Shown one piece after another: positions 52,859 through 62,065 of a DNA stretch of 64,000 bases. The number at the start of each line of letters is the position of its first letter. The stretch's first letter is position 1. The notes beneath the pieces are model-generated. The model ran no database searches, was not told the DNA's origin, and saw nothing but the letters and a program-made list of their open reading frames with translations. The translations under genes and the position numbers were made by a program. Origin of the DNA: Streptomyces sp. M41(2017) (GTDB lineage: Bacteria > Actinomycetota > Actinomycetes > Streptomycetales > Streptomycetaceae); assembly GCF_002078175.1 (NCBI RefSeq), contig NZ_MWFK01000001.1:5208001-5272000 (forward strand), written 5' to 3'.

Positions 52859-53155
52859 ATGATCTCAACACGACGTATCGCCGCCGCCGTCGGTCTCGCC
52901 ATCGGCGTCACGGGACTCGCCGCCCCGATGGCGGCCGCGGCGGGCTCCGAGGCCCACGACGCCGGGAAGCTGAACCCCATCGCCACGCTCGACTCGCTCG
53001 CCCTGAGCGACATCCCGGCCGAGCACCAGGCCGAGCTCCCGAGGCCCTCCGCGCAGCTCAAGGGCCTCAACGGGCTGAACGACCTGAATCAGCTCCACCA
53101 GGTCACCGACCTCGCCGCGCCCGTCACCGGGCTGCTCGGCGGCATCGAGAGCTAG
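52859..53155 (+). CDS. Small secreted Leu/Asn-rich protein
   Basis: 98 aa. Signal peptide MISTRRIAAAVGLAIGVTG ending about residue 28 (PMAAAAG). The mature part has the short run GLNGLNDLNQLHQVTDL and ends PVTGLLGGIES. No Cys. GTG 52841 is an alternative start but would add residues before the signal. I know such small secreted proteins from Streptomyces but not their function. A very strong hairpin follows 26 bp after the stop. Confidence 0.7.
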   Translation: MISTRRIAAAVGLAIGVTGLAAPMAAAAGSEAHDAGKLNPIATLDSLALSDIPAEHQAELPRPSAQLKGLNGLNDLNQLHQVTDLAAPVTGLLGGIES

Positions 53156-53180
53156 CGGAGCGAGCGTGCGCCGGCTCCGG

Positions 53181-53238
53181 CGCGACGACGGTGGGCCCCG
53201 CGGAACGACGACGTTCCGCGGGGCCCACCGTCGTCGCG
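53181..53238. terminator. Perfect 27-bp-arm hairpin, bidirectional terminator
   Basis: Arms 53181-53207 and 53212-53238 are exactly complementary around a 4-base ACGA loop. It lies between the small secreted-protein gene and the convergent AraC gene. The stem is far longer than a normal terminator. Confidence 0.7.
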
Positions 53239-53306
53239 GCTGTCCGTGTCCACCGGGGGAGCGCGCCGCGCCGGAGTCGTCGAGTTCAGGGGGTCCGGTC
53301 CGGGAC

Positions 53307-54215
53307 TCACGCCCCGGGCGGCCCCTCACCCCGGACCGCCGTGCGGAACGCGATCGGGGCCTGCCCGGCCCGCTGGTGGAAGTACTTCGCGAAGTTCGTG
53401 GCGCTGGAGAAGCCCAGGAGGCCGGCTATACGGGCGGCCGCCAGATCGGTGTGGGCGAGCAGCCGCTTCGCCTCCAGGACGACCCGGCGGTCGACGAACT
53501 CCTTGGCGCCGACCCCCACCGCGTCCAGGGTCGCCCGGGACAGCGTCCGCGTCGAGTAGCCGAGAGCGACGGCGTAGTCGTCGACGCGGCGGGTGCGCGC
53601 GAAGTCCCGTTCGACCGCGGCACGGAACCGCAGAAAGGTTTCGCCTGGTTCCTGGTGCGGGTCGCCCGGCGTGTCGAGATGGGCCACCCGCAGGATCAGC
53701 ACGTCCAGCAGATGACGCAGTACGGCGGCGTGCGCGTCGGCCGGCAGTCCGCCGCGGCCCAGGAACTCGTGCCGCAGATGGTCGCCCGCCGCCCGCAGGG
53801 ACACGGCGTCCCCGGCCTCCGGGGTGCGCAGCACGCGCGCGTGCGGATCGTCGAGCCCCGTCGCGCGCGCGGTGGCCGGGTCGGGGACGTCGCGCTCGAA
53901 GACGATCACCGTCCCCTCGGCGTGCGTGAGGTCTCCCCACTGGAGGACCTGGCCGGGGCGGGCCCACAGCCAGGCGCCGGGCCCGACGTCGTAGACGGTG
54001 AAGTCCACGGTCGGCCGCAGGGTGCCCGAGGAGAGCGTCAGCAGGTGGTGACAGGCGGGGCGCTGGGGCCTGTCGGGACCGGTCCCGCCGCTGCGGGACG
54101 CGGCGCGCAGGGCGGCCAGCGGGATCACTTCCAGTCCGGCGGCGGTGCCGACGGAGGCCGCGGAGGTGTCCTCGGGGGTGGCCTGCCCGGCCGGGTGTCC
54201 GTATCTGACCGTCAT
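53307..54215 (-). CDS. AraC-family transcriptional regulator
   Basis: 302 aa. The N-terminal two-thirds is a cupin-like ligand domain (HHLLTLSSGTLRPTVDFTVYDVGPGAWLWARPGQ in outline). The C-terminal double HTH has FARTRRVDDYAVALGYSTRTLSRATLDAVG and AARIAGLLGFSSATNFAKYFHQ, the AraC signature. Start ATG 54215 is chosen to fit the domain. No obvious metabolic partner is adjacent, so its target is unknown. Confidence 0.9.
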   Translation of the reverse strand: MTVRYGHPAGQATPEDTSAASVGTAAGLEVIPLAALRAASRSGGTGPDRPQRPACHHLLTLSSGTLRPTVDFTVYDVGPGAWLWARPGQVLQWGDLTHAEGTVIVFERDVPDPATARATGLDDPHARVLRTPEAGDAVSLRAAGDHLRHEFLGRGGLPADAHAAVLRHLLDVLILRVAHLDTPGDPHQEPGETFLRFRAAVERDFARTRRVDDYAVALGYSTRTLSRATLDAVGVGAKEFVDRRVVLEAKRLLAHTDLAAARIAGLLGFSSATNFAKYFHQRAGQAPIAFRTAVRGEGPPGA

Positions 54216-54820
54216 GAGTCGCCTGTGTATCCGGGTGGGACGTGCCCTGCCGCGCGGTGAGGGGCGCACGCCGAGCGGACGGCGCCCCGAGTGGCGGAAG
54301 GAGGCATCACCCTAAAGGAGAGGCGGTCCCCGGCCAAGGAATTCCAGGACATCGCTCACCGTGAGCGAACGGTGGCGGTTCGGGAGGTGTCGTGTGGATC
54401 ACCGCTGATTCGCGACGATCCGCACGGCAATCCCCTGTTCCGCGGCCGTGGGACGCTCCGGAACGATCACTCGATCCGGTCCGGCGTGACGGCCGCCCCG
54501 ACCCGGCCCGCGGCGATGACCGCGGCCTCCTCGGCGGGGACGCCTTCGGCCGGTTTCAGCCGGCTCGGGCGGTCGACCCGGACCGCCCCCCTTCCGGCAC
54601 CGGCCGTGACTCCCCGGCCGGGGTCGCTCTCCTGCTCGGGTCCTGTCGAGTTCCTCGGCCGGGGTCGTTCCCCTGCCCGGGGTTCGGCCGCTCCTCGGCC
54701 CGGGGGGCTCCTCTTCTCGGCCGCCGGCACCGGTTCCTCGGCCCCGGCCCGTTCCCCCTGCCCCGGCCGCGCTTCCTCTGGTCCGCGGACCTGTTCGGCG
54801 TCGGCCGGGCCCGCCCCGGC
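54216..54820. other. Intergenic region with 17-bp palindrome and C+G-rich simple sequence
   Basis: 605 bp without a convincing gene. A perfect 17-bp palindrome is at 54352-54368. From about 54590 to 54810 the sequence is a C/G-rich imperfect repeat of CCCCGGCCGGG-like words, with open frames of Pro/Gly/Arg/Glu composition only. Confidence 0.5.
54352..54368. promoter_or_regulatory. Perfect 17-bp palindrome TCGCTCAC-C-GTGAGCGA
   Basis: Eight-bp arms around a central C, with the size of a TetR/MarR-type operator, 137 bp upstream of the AraC start (54215). No gene starts close on the other side. Confidence 0.45.
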
Positions 54821-56575
54821 TCAGCCGGTCGTCGCGAGGAACTGGGTGGTGGCGAGTTCTGCGTAGAGCGGGTCGGCGGCCACCAGCTCCCGGTGTGTGC
54901 CGACGGCGCGGACCCGGCCCGCGTCCATGACCACGATGCGGTCGGCCGTCGTCACGGTGGACAGCCGGTGCGCGACCACCAGCACCGTCGTCGTCCGCGC
55001 CACGTCGGCGACCGTGTCCCGCAGCGCGGCCTCGTTCACGGCGTCCAATTGCGACGTGGCCTCGTCGAGAAGCAGCAGCCGGGGGCGGCGCAGCAGAGCC
55101 CGGGCGATCGCGACGCGCTGGCGTTCCCCGCCCGACAGCTTCGTGCCGCGATGGCCGACGAGCGTCTCCAGCCCACGCGGCAGCCGCGAGACCAGACCGT
55201 CCAGCCGCGTCGTCCTGAGCACCCGGGCCAGCTCGCCCTCCTCGGCTTCGGGATTGCCCATCAGGAGGTTGTCCCGCAGCGAACCCGACAGCACCGGGGC
55301 GTCCTGCTCCACGTAGCCGATGGCGGACCGCAGCAGCGGCAGGTCCCAGTCCTCCAGCGGCCGGCCGTCCACCGTGATCAGGCCGGCCTCGGGGTCGTAG
55401 AACCGCTCGATGAGCGAGAACACCGTGGTCTTGCCCGCGCCGGACGGGCCGACGAACGCGGTGAGTCCGCGGGCCGGGACGGTGAACGTCACCCCGTGGT
55501 GGACGTACGGCAGATCGTCCGCGTACCGGAAGCGGACGTCGTCGAACGCGAGGGCGGCCGGCTCGGTGCCCGGGGTGGGCAGCGGCGCGGGCCGGGCGGC
55601 CGGTTCCGCGGGCAGCCGCAGGGCCTCCTCGATACGGGAGAGGGCGGCGGCGCCGGACTGGTACTGCGTCACCGCTCCCACCACCTGCTGGATCGGGGAC
55701 ATCAGGTAGAAGACGTAGAGCAGGAAGGCGACCAGGGTGCCCACGTCGATGGCGCCGGTCGCGACGCGGGCGCCGCCGACCGCGAGGACCGTGATGAACG
55801 CGGTCTGCATGGCCAGACCGGCCGTGTTGCCCGCCGCAGCCGACCACTTGGCGGCCCGGACGCTCTGCCGCCAGGACTCCTCGGCCGCCGCGTGGACGGT
55901 CGCCTCCTCACGGTGCTCCGCACCGGACGCCTTGACCGTGCGCAGGGCGCCGAGGGTCCGCTCCAGCGCGGCCCCCATCGCCCCGACCGCGTCCTGCGCC
56001 CGCCGGCTGGCCCGGTTGATGCGCGGCACGATCAGTCCGAGCACCGTTCCCGCGCACAGCACCACGCCCACCGTGACGCCCAGGAGCACCACGTCGACCA
56101 GACCCATCATCACGACCGTCGCCACCAGCGTGAGACCACCGGTGCCGAGGCCGACCAGCGAATCGGTGGTGACCTCGCGCAGCAGTGTCGTGTCCGAGGT
56201 GATGCGGGCCATCAGGTCACCGGGCTCGCTGCGGTCCACCGCGGGTATCCGAAGCCGCAGCAGGTACGACGACAGCGCCCGCCGCGCGCCGAGCACCACC
56301 GACTCGGCGGTGCGCCGGAGCACGAACGAACCCAGCGCCCCCACGGCCGTGTTGGTCACCACCAGCGCCGCCATCCCGAGCAGCGCGCCGCCGATCGCCC
56401 GGTCGTGCGACAGGTCGTCGATCAGCCCGCGCGCCACCAGCGGAAGCACCAGCCCGGTCGCCCCGGTGCCGAGCGCGAGCAGGGCGCCCGCGAACAGCGC
56501 CCAGCGGTGCGGTCGTACGTACCCGAGCAGCAGGCGCCACGGGGGCACCCGCCCCGCGGTGTCGGTCAGGCTCAC
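54821..56575 (-). CDS. ABC exporter, fused membrane and ATPase domains
   Basis: 584 aa half-transporter. Six membrane spans lie in the first 315 residues. The ATPase has Walker A FVGPSGAGKTTVFSLIERFY, signature LSGGERQRVAIARALLRRP, Walker B LLLLDEATSQLDAVNE and His switch VAHRLSTV. Sequence pattern is that of multidrug/lipid exporters of the BmrA/MsbA type, which work as homodimers. No partner half-transporter or regulator is adjacent, so substrate is unknown. Confidence 0.93.
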   Translation of the reverse strand: MSLTDTAGRVPPWRLLLGYVRPHRWALFAGALLALGTGATGLVLPLVARGLIDDLSHDRAIGGALLGMAALVVTNTAVGALGSFVLRRTAESVVLGARRALSSYLLRLRIPAVDRSEPGDLMARITSDTTLLREVTTDSLVGLGTGGLTLVATVVMMGLVDVVLLGVTVGVVLCAGTVLGLIVPRINRASRRAQDAVGAMGAALERTLGALRTVKASGAEHREEATVHAAAEESWRQSVRAAKWSAAAGNTAGLAMQTAFITVLAVGGARVATGAIDVGTLVAFLLYVFYLMSPIQQVVGAVTQYQSGAAALSRIEEALRLPAEPAARPAPLPTPGTEPAALAFDDVRFRYADDLPYVHHGVTFTVPARGLTAFVGPSGAGKTTVFSLIERFYDPEAGLITVDGRPLEDWDLPLLRSAIGYVEQDAPVLSGSLRDNLLMGNPEAEEGELARVLRTTRLDGLVSRLPRGLETLVGHRGTKLSGGERQRVAIARALLRRPRLLLLDEATSQLDAVNEAALRDTVADVARTTTVLVVAHRLSTVTTADRIVVMDAGRVRAVGTHRELVAADPLYAELATTQFLATTG

Positions 56576-56720
56576 GGCGCTCCTCGCGGGAGTTGAGACG
56601 GGACACTCAGGCTACGTCGGCGACCGGACCCCGGACGCCGGGGCCACCTGGCCTTCTACCGGCCGGTCACACCGTAGGGTCGGTCGACGGAACGTCCACT
56701 ACGAAAAGGGGCTCAGTCAC

Positions 56721-57806
56721 ATGGCGCAGGAAGTACGGGGCGTGATCGCACCGGGCAAGAACGAGCCGGTGCGTGTCGAGACCATCGTCGTGCCGGATCC
56801 GGGACCCGGCGAGGCCGTGGTGAAGATCCAGGCCTGCGGGGTCTGTCACACCGACCTGCACTACAAGCAGGGCGGAATCAACGACGACTTCCCGTTCCTG
56901 CTCGGTCACGAGGCGGCCGGGATCGTGGAGTCGGTCGGCGACGGGGTCACGGACGTGGCGCCCGGCGACTTCGTCGTCCTCAACTGGCGCGCGGTGTGCG
57001 GGCAGTGTCGTGCCTGTCTGCGCGGGCGGCCCTGGTACTGCTTCGACACCCACAACGCGAAGCAGAGGATGACGCTGACGGACGGCACCGAGCTGTCCCC
57101 GGCGCTCGGCATCGGCGCCTTCGCGGAGAAGACGCTCGTCGCCGCCGGCCAGTGCACCAAGGTCGACCCCTCCGTCTCCCCGGCGGTGGCCGGTCTCCTC
57201 GGCTGCGGAGTGATGGCCGGCATCGGCGCCGCCATCAACACGGGGAACGTCGGCCGGGGCGACACGGTCGCCGTGATCGGCTGCGGCGGAGTCGGCGACG
57301 CGGCGATCGCGGGCGCACGCCTCGCCGGCGCCGCGAAGATCATCGCGGTGGACATCGACGACCGCAAGCTCACGACCGCCGAGAAGCTCGGCGCGACCCA
57401 CACCGTCAACTCCCGTGAGAACGACGCCGTCGAGGCGATCCGGGCCCTCACCGGCGGCTTCGGCGCCGACGTCGTCATCGACGCCGTGGGCCGCCCGGAG
57501 ACGTACCAGCAGGCCTTCTACGCCCGCGACCTCGCCGGCACGGTCGTCCTCGTCGGTGTCCCCACCCCGGAGATGAAGCTCGAACTCCCGCTGCTCGACG
57601 TCTTCGGCCGCGGCGGCTCCCTCAAGTCGTCCTGGTACGGCGACTGCCTGCCCTCCCGCGACTTCCCGATGCTGATCGACCTCCACCTCCAGGGCCGCCT
57701 GGACCTCGGCGCGTTCGTCAGCGAGACGATCGCGCTGGACGACATCGAGGCGGCGTTCGAGCGGATGCACCACGGCGACGTGCTGCGCTCGGTGGTGATG
57801 TTCTGA
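56721..57806 (+). CDS. S-(hydroxymethyl)mycothiol dehydrogenase (formaldehyde dehydrogenase)
   Basis: 361 aa zinc-dependent medium-chain dehydrogenase. The catalytic zinc site starts at CGVCHTDLHYKQGG and GHEAAGIVE; the structural zinc uses four Cys in CGQCRACLRGRPWYC. The NAD site is VAVIGCGGVGDAAIAGARLAG. It matches the mycothiol-dependent form, which oxidises the formaldehyde-mycothiol adduct to S-formylmycothiol. The stop overlaps the start of an MBL hydrolase gene (TGATG), the usual partner that probably hydrolyses the formyl ester. Confidence 0.9.
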   Translation: MAQEVRGVIAPGKNEPVRVETIVVPDPGPGEAVVKIQACGVCHTDLHYKQGGINDDFPFLLGHEAAGIVESVGDGVTDVAPGDFVVLNWRAVCGQCRACLRGRPWYCFDTHNAKQRMTLTDGTELSPALGIGAFAEKTLVAAGQCTKVDPSVSPAVAGLLGCGVMAGIGAAINTGNVGRGDTVAVIGCGGVGDAAIAGARLAGAAKIIAVDIDDRKLTTAEKLGATHTVNSRENDAVEAIRALTGGFGADVVIDAVGRPETYQQAFYARDLAGTVVLVGVPTPEMKLELPLLDVFGRGGSLKSSWYGDCLPSRDFPMLIDLHLQGRLDLGAFVSETIALDDIEAAFERMHHGDVLRSVVMF

Positions 57807-58435
57807 TGGCCGCCCGCATCGAACACCTCGTCACCTCGGGCACGTTCTCGCTCGACGGCGGCACCTGGGACGTCGACAACAACGTGTGGATCGTGGGCGA
57901 CGACCACGAGGCGATCGTCATCGACGCCGCGCACGACGCCGACGCCATCGCCGAGGCCGTCGGCGACCGGCGGCTGACCGCGATCATCTGTACGCACGCC
58001 CACAACGACCACATCGACGCCGCCCCCGCCCTGGCCGAGCGCACGGGCGCCACCATCTGGCTGCACCCCGACGACCTGCCGCTGTGGAAGGTCACCCACC
58101 CCGACCGGCTGCCCGACGCCTGGCTCCAGGACGGGCAGGTCATCGAGGCGGCGGGCGCGGACCTCACCGTGCTGCACACCCCGGGCCACGCACCGGGCGC
58201 GGTCTGCCTCTACGACCCGGGCCTCGGCACGCTGTTCTCCGGTGACACCCTCTTCCAGGGCGGCCCGGGAGCGACCGGCCGGTCCTACTCCCACTTCCCG
58301 ACGATCATCGACTCGATCCGTGACCGGCTGCTCGCCCTGCCGGCCGACACCGTCGTGCGGACGGGACACGGCGACACGACGACGATCGGCGCGGAGGCCC
58401 CGCACCTGGAGGAGTGGATCGCCCGCGGGCACTGA
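57806..58435 (+). CDS. MBL-fold hydrolase, probable S-formylmycothiol hydrolase partner
   Basis: 209 aa. Metal motifs of the glyoxalase-II type: THAHNDHIDA (H-x-H-x-D-H), HTPGHAPGAV, FSGDTLFQGG and the C-terminal TGHGDTTTIG. Its start overlaps the mycothiol dehydrogenase stop by one base. By context it hydrolyses a mycothiol thioester such as S-formylmycothiol, completing formaldehyde detoxification; the substrate is inferred from position. Confidence 0.87.
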   Translation: MAARIEHLVTSGTFSLDGGTWDVDNNVWIVGDDHEAIVIDAAHDADAIAEAVGDRRLTAIICTHAHNDHIDAAPALAERTGATIWLHPDDLPLWKVTHPDRLPDAWLQDGQVIEAAGADLTVLHTPGHAPGAVCLYDPGLGTLFSGDTLFQGGPGATGRSYSHFPTIIDSIRDRLLALPADTVVRTGHGDTTTIGAEAPHLEEWIARGH

Positions 58436-58619
58436 CGGCCGCACGGGCCGCCCGCACGAGCCGGACCCGGCGGCCCCTCGGAGGGACCGCCGGGAAGGCA
58501 TCCCGAGGCACAGCCGCAACGCTCCGAAATACCTGACAGAAGATGTCCGGCTTCCGGGAGAAGCTCGGAGTGACACACGGGCGGGGACAGCCCGGGTGCG
58601 CCACGGCAGGAGGTCGGAC

Positions 58620-59546
58620 ATGTCAGGGCCGTCGGAAGGCACACTGCGGGACAAGGTCGCGCTGGTCGCGGGCGGGACCAGGGGAGCGGGCCGCGGGATC
58701 GCGGTGGAACTGGGTGCCGCGGGCGCCACCGTCTACGTGACGGGGCGGAGCACCCGCGCCCGGCGCTCCGAGTACGACCGCCCCGAGACCATCGAGGACA
58801 CCGCCGACCTGGTCACCGCTGCGGGCGGCCGGGGCGTCGCCGTCCCCACCGACCACCTCGTACCGGCCGAGGTCGAGGCGCTCGTCGCCCGCATCGCCGA
58901 CGAACAGGGGCGCCTGGACGTCCTGGTGAACGACATCTGGGGCTCCGAGAAGCTCTTCGAGTGGGACACCCCCGTCTGGGAGCACGACCTCGACAACGGC
59001 CTCCGCCTCCTGCGGCTCGCCGTCGAGACGCACGCCGTCACCAGCCACCACGCCCTTCCCCTGCTGCTGCGCCGGCCCGGCGGCCTGGTCGTCGAGATGA
59101 CGGACGGCACGGCGGAGTACAACCGCGACACCTACAGGGTGTCCTTCTTCTACGACATCGCCAAGGCCGCCGTCCTGCGCATGGCGTTCGCCCTCGGACA
59201 CGAACTGGGCCCCCGCGGCGCCACGGCCGTCGCGCTCACGCCCGGCTGGATGCGCTCGGAGATCATGCTCGAAGCCTTCGGCGTGACCGAGGAGAACTGG
59301 CACGACGCCGAGGAACGCGTCCCGCACTTCGCCATCTCCGAGACACCGTTCTACGTGGGGCGCGCGGTCGCCGCCCTGGCCGCCGACCCGGACGTCGCCC
59401 GCTGGAACGGGCAGTCGCTCTCCGGCGGCCGGCTCGCCCGGGAGTACGGCTTCACCGACCGGGACGGCAGCCGTCCCGACGCCTGGCGCTACATGGTCGA
59501 GGTCCAGGACAAGGGGAAGCCCGCGGACGTGACCGGGTACCGCTGA
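58620..59546 (+). CDS. Short-chain dehydrogenase/reductase, long variant
   Basis: 308 aa; ATG 58620 has a perfect AGGAGG 6 bp upstream. The cofactor motif is LVAGGTRGAGRGIAVELG. A Thr/Ser-containing strand (LVVEMTDGT) and SFFYDIAKAAVLRMA (Y-x3-K) supply the active site. The region after about residue 200 is longer than in classical SDRs and resembles the DHRS1-like group. NAD(P)-dependent; substrate unknown. No operon partner is evident. Confidence 0.85.
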   Translation: MSGPSEGTLRDKVALVAGGTRGAGRGIAVELGAAGATVYVTGRSTRARRSEYDRPETIEDTADLVTAAGGRGVAVPTDHLVPAEVEALVARIADEQGRLDVLVNDIWGSEKLFEWDTPVWEHDLDNGLRLLRLAVETHAVTSHHALPLLLRRPGGLVVEMTDGTAEYNRDTYRVSFFYDIAKAAVLRMAFALGHELGPRGATAVALTPGWMRSEIMLEAFGVTEENWHDAEERVPHFAISETPFYVGRAVAALAADPDVARWNGQSLSGGRLAREYGFTDRDGSRPDAWRYMVEVQDKGKPADVTGYR

Positions 59547-59660
59547 GGCGGTGACGCCGGGGGCGCCCGCATCCGCGGTCCGGAGGTCCGCGGGTCCGGA
59601 CGAGATCGCGGGCGTACGACGTCTGTTCGCGGCGCCGATCATGGCAGTACGTTCCCTGCC

Positions 59661-60470
59661 ATGACTGCGATGAGGCGATTCGAGGGACACGGGGTTCTGA
59701 TCACGGGCGCGGCCCGGGGCATCGGCGCGGCGACCGCCCGCCGCTTCGTCGAGGAAGGCGCCCGGGTCCTGGTCACCGACGTCGACCTGGCGGCGGCCGA
59801 GAGGACGGCCGCCGCGCTGCGTGAACTCGGCGGGCGCGCCGAGGCGTTCACCTGTGACGTGGGCGACCGGTCCCAGGTGGAGGCCGCGATGGTGTACGCG
59901 GTGGACACCTTCGGCTCCCTGGACGTGCTGGTCAACAACGCCTACCGCTGCACCCCGGACACCCCGCTCTTCGAGGACGAGGGCGACGAGGACTGGGCCA
60001 GGGACCTCGACATCACACTGAGCGGCGCCTTCCGCTGCTCCCGCGCGGCCCTCCCGTACCTGGTGGCCTCCGGCCGCGGAGCCATCGTCACCATCGGCTC
60101 CGTCAACGGCATCCAGGACTTCGGCAACCACGCCTACAGCGCCGCCAAGGCGGGACTGATGTCGCTCACCCGCACGCTGGCCGGGCACGCGGGCCGGCGG
60201 GGCGTCCGCGTCAACCTGGTGGCGCCGGGCACCGTCCGCACGACGGCCTGGGAGGGGCGGGAGGACGATCTCGCCGTCGCGTCCGAGCTGTATCCGCTGG
60301 GCAGGGTCGGCGAACCGGAGGACATCGCCGCCGCCGTCGCCTTCCTCGCCTCCGCCGACGCCGCCTGGATCACCGGCACGACCCTGCGCGTCGACGGCGG
60401 GGTGCTGGCCGTCAACACCGGCTTCCGGCAGGCTCTCGGGCGCGCCGGGGAGGACGACGAGGAAGGCTGA
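59661..60470 (+). CDS. Classical SDR oxidoreductase
   Basis: 269 aa. Cofactor motif GVLITGAARGIGAATARRF, DVLVNNAYRC (NNA motif), catalytic Ser in IVTIGSVNG and Tyr/Lys in HAYSAAKAG, then LVAPGTVRTTAW. Typical FabG-like fold with a short acidic C-terminal tail. It converges with the decarboxylase gene, with stops 6 bp apart. Substrate unknown. Confidence 0.9.
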   Translation: MTAMRRFEGHGVLITGAARGIGAATARRFVEEGARVLVTDVDLAAAERTAAALRELGGRAEAFTCDVGDRSQVEAAMVYAVDTFGSLDVLVNNAYRCTPDTPLFEDEGDEDWARDLDITLSGAFRCSRAALPYLVASGRGAIVTIGSVNGIQDFGNHAYSAAKAGLMSLTRTLAGHAGRRGVRVNLVAPGTVRTTAWEGREDDLAVASELYPLGRVGEPEDIAAAVAFLASADAAWITGTTLRVDGGVLAVNTGFRQALGRAGEDDEEG

Positions 60471-60476
60471 GCCGTC

Positions 60477-61874
60477 TCAGGGGCGCGCATCCGCGCCGAC
60501 GCGCACGAGTGCCTCGAACACCCGGTCCGTGTCCTCCTCCGTCGTACGCCAGTTGCTGAAGGCCGCCCGCAGCCCGTGCGTCCCCGCGTAGAACGTCGGG
60601 GTCACGAACGCCTCGCCCGACTCCGCGATCGCGGCGGCCAGCGCGCGCACCCGCCGCTCACTCGGATCGTCGGTGAGTGTGAAGCAGACGACGTTCAGGC
60701 GGACCGGCGCGAGAAGGCGCAGTCCCGGCACGCCGGCGATCCGTTCACCGAGACGCCGGGCGAGCGCCACGTTCCGCTCGACGATCTCGCGATGCCCCGA
60801 CCTGCCGTACGCCGCCAGGGAGAACCAGGCCGGGAGCGCCCGCAGCCGACGGGAGTTCTCCGGCGTCAGGTGCAGGAAGTCCGGTTCGCCGGTGGGGAGT
60901 CCGAGGTACGGCGAGGCGTTGTGGAAGACCCGCACCTGGAGATCCTGGCGGCGGGTGAACTGCACGGCCGCGTCATAGGGGACGTTCAGCCACTTGTGCA
61001 GGTCGACGCAGACGGAGTCGGCCGCGTCCAGGCCCGCGACCAGCGGGGCGTACGCGGGGGACAGGGCGGCGAAGCCGCCGAACGCGGCGTCGACGTGCAG
61101 CCAGAAGTCGTGACGCTCCCGGAGCGCGGCGATCGCCCGCAGATCGTCGAAGTCGACGGTGTTCACCGTTCCCGCGTTCGCCACGACCACGGCCGGTCCG
61201 TCGACCGCGCCGAGCGCGGCGTCCAGCGCCGCGACGTCCACGGCCTCACGGTTGCCGGGCAGCAGCGGCACCGGACGCAGGCTGTCCCGTCCGAGGCCGA
61301 GCACGGACAGCGCCTTGGAGACGCTGGAGTGCGGACTGCCCGACAGCACGGTCACGGCGCCCAGCGCCGCCGCGCCCTCACGCTCGACGGACACCCCCCG
61401 GCGCTCGCCGAGCCACTCCCGCGCGACGGCCAGCCCCACCGTGTTGGAGACCGTCGCCCCGCTCACGAACGCCCCGCGGTGCTCCTCGCCCAGCCCGAAC
61501 ATCTCGCGCAGCCACCCGAGCGTCTCGTGCTCCAGGGCGCTCGCGACGGAACCGGCGGTGCCGGACACGTTCTGGTCGAAGACGCCGGTCAGCCAGTCCC
61601 CCGTGAGGGAGGCGGGGGTCGCGCCACCCGTGACGAAGCCGAGGTAGCGCGGTCCGGCGGAACCGGAGAACCCCGGTGCCCACCGGCCCGCGAACCGGGC
61701 GAGGGCACCCGTCGCACCCTCGCCCTCGACGGGCAGGGGCTCGGGGTGGGGCGCGCCGCCGGGACGGGCGACCGGGCGGCCGTCCAGACCGCTCACCTCA
61801 CGGGCGGCGACGTCGCGGGCGGCCTGGAGGAGTTCGGGGAAACGCGCGAGGTCCTCGGCGAGAGCGGGATGCAT
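60477..61874 (-). CDS. PLP-dependent group II decarboxylase (aromatic-L-amino-acid decarboxylase type)
   Basis: 465 aa. PLP features: the substrate His region in FVSGATVSNTVGLAVAREWLG, LHVDAAFGGFAAL, and the Schiff-base Lys in CVDLHKWLNVPYDAAV. The N-terminal segment (PGFSGSAGPRYLGFVTGGATPASL) is like actinobacterial tyrosine/DOPA/glutamate-type decarboxylases. It removes CO2 from an amino acid; the exact substrate cannot be read from sequence. Divergent from an L,D-transpeptidase gene. Confidence 0.87.
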   Translation of the reverse strand: MHPALAEDLARFPELLQAARDVAAREVSGLDGRPVARPGGAPHPEPLPVEGEGATGALARFAGRWAPGFSGSAGPRYLGFVTGGATPASLTGDWLTGVFDQNVSGTAGSVASALEHETLGWLREMFGLGEEHRGAFVSGATVSNTVGLAVAREWLGERRGVSVEREGAAALGAVTVLSGSPHSSVSKALSVLGLGRDSLRPVPLLPGNREAVDVAALDAALGAVDGPAVVVANAGTVNTVDFDDLRAIAALRERHDFWLHVDAAFGGFAALSPAYAPLVAGLDAADSVCVDLHKWLNVPYDAAVQFTRRQDLQVRVFHNASPYLGLPTGEPDFLHLTPENSRRLRALPAWFSLAAYGRSGHREIVERNVALARRLGERIAGVPGLRLLAPVRLNVVCFTLTDDPSERRVRALAAAIAESGEAFVTPTFYAGTHGLRAAFSNWRTTEEDTDRVFEALVRVGADARP

Positions 61875-62065
61875 GAGCGCAGCGTAGGCGCGTCAGCCTG
61901 TCCGGTCCTCGGTCCAATCCGCGGGAACTGGACCGGTGCCGGGCGACGCCGATCGGAGAGGAATGTCACCGTTCGGTCCCGGCTCGCGTCGCCGCACAAC
62001 GAAATGCCGTCAAGAGCTGTCTAGGCAGGCAGACAACACGATGGACACGACACGGAGGGCCCGCC

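Noticed and set aside
54467..54730. Possible small protein downstream of the ABC exporter
   Set aside because: Composition is only Pro/Gly/Arg/Glu from C/G-rich simple sequence; no start signal.
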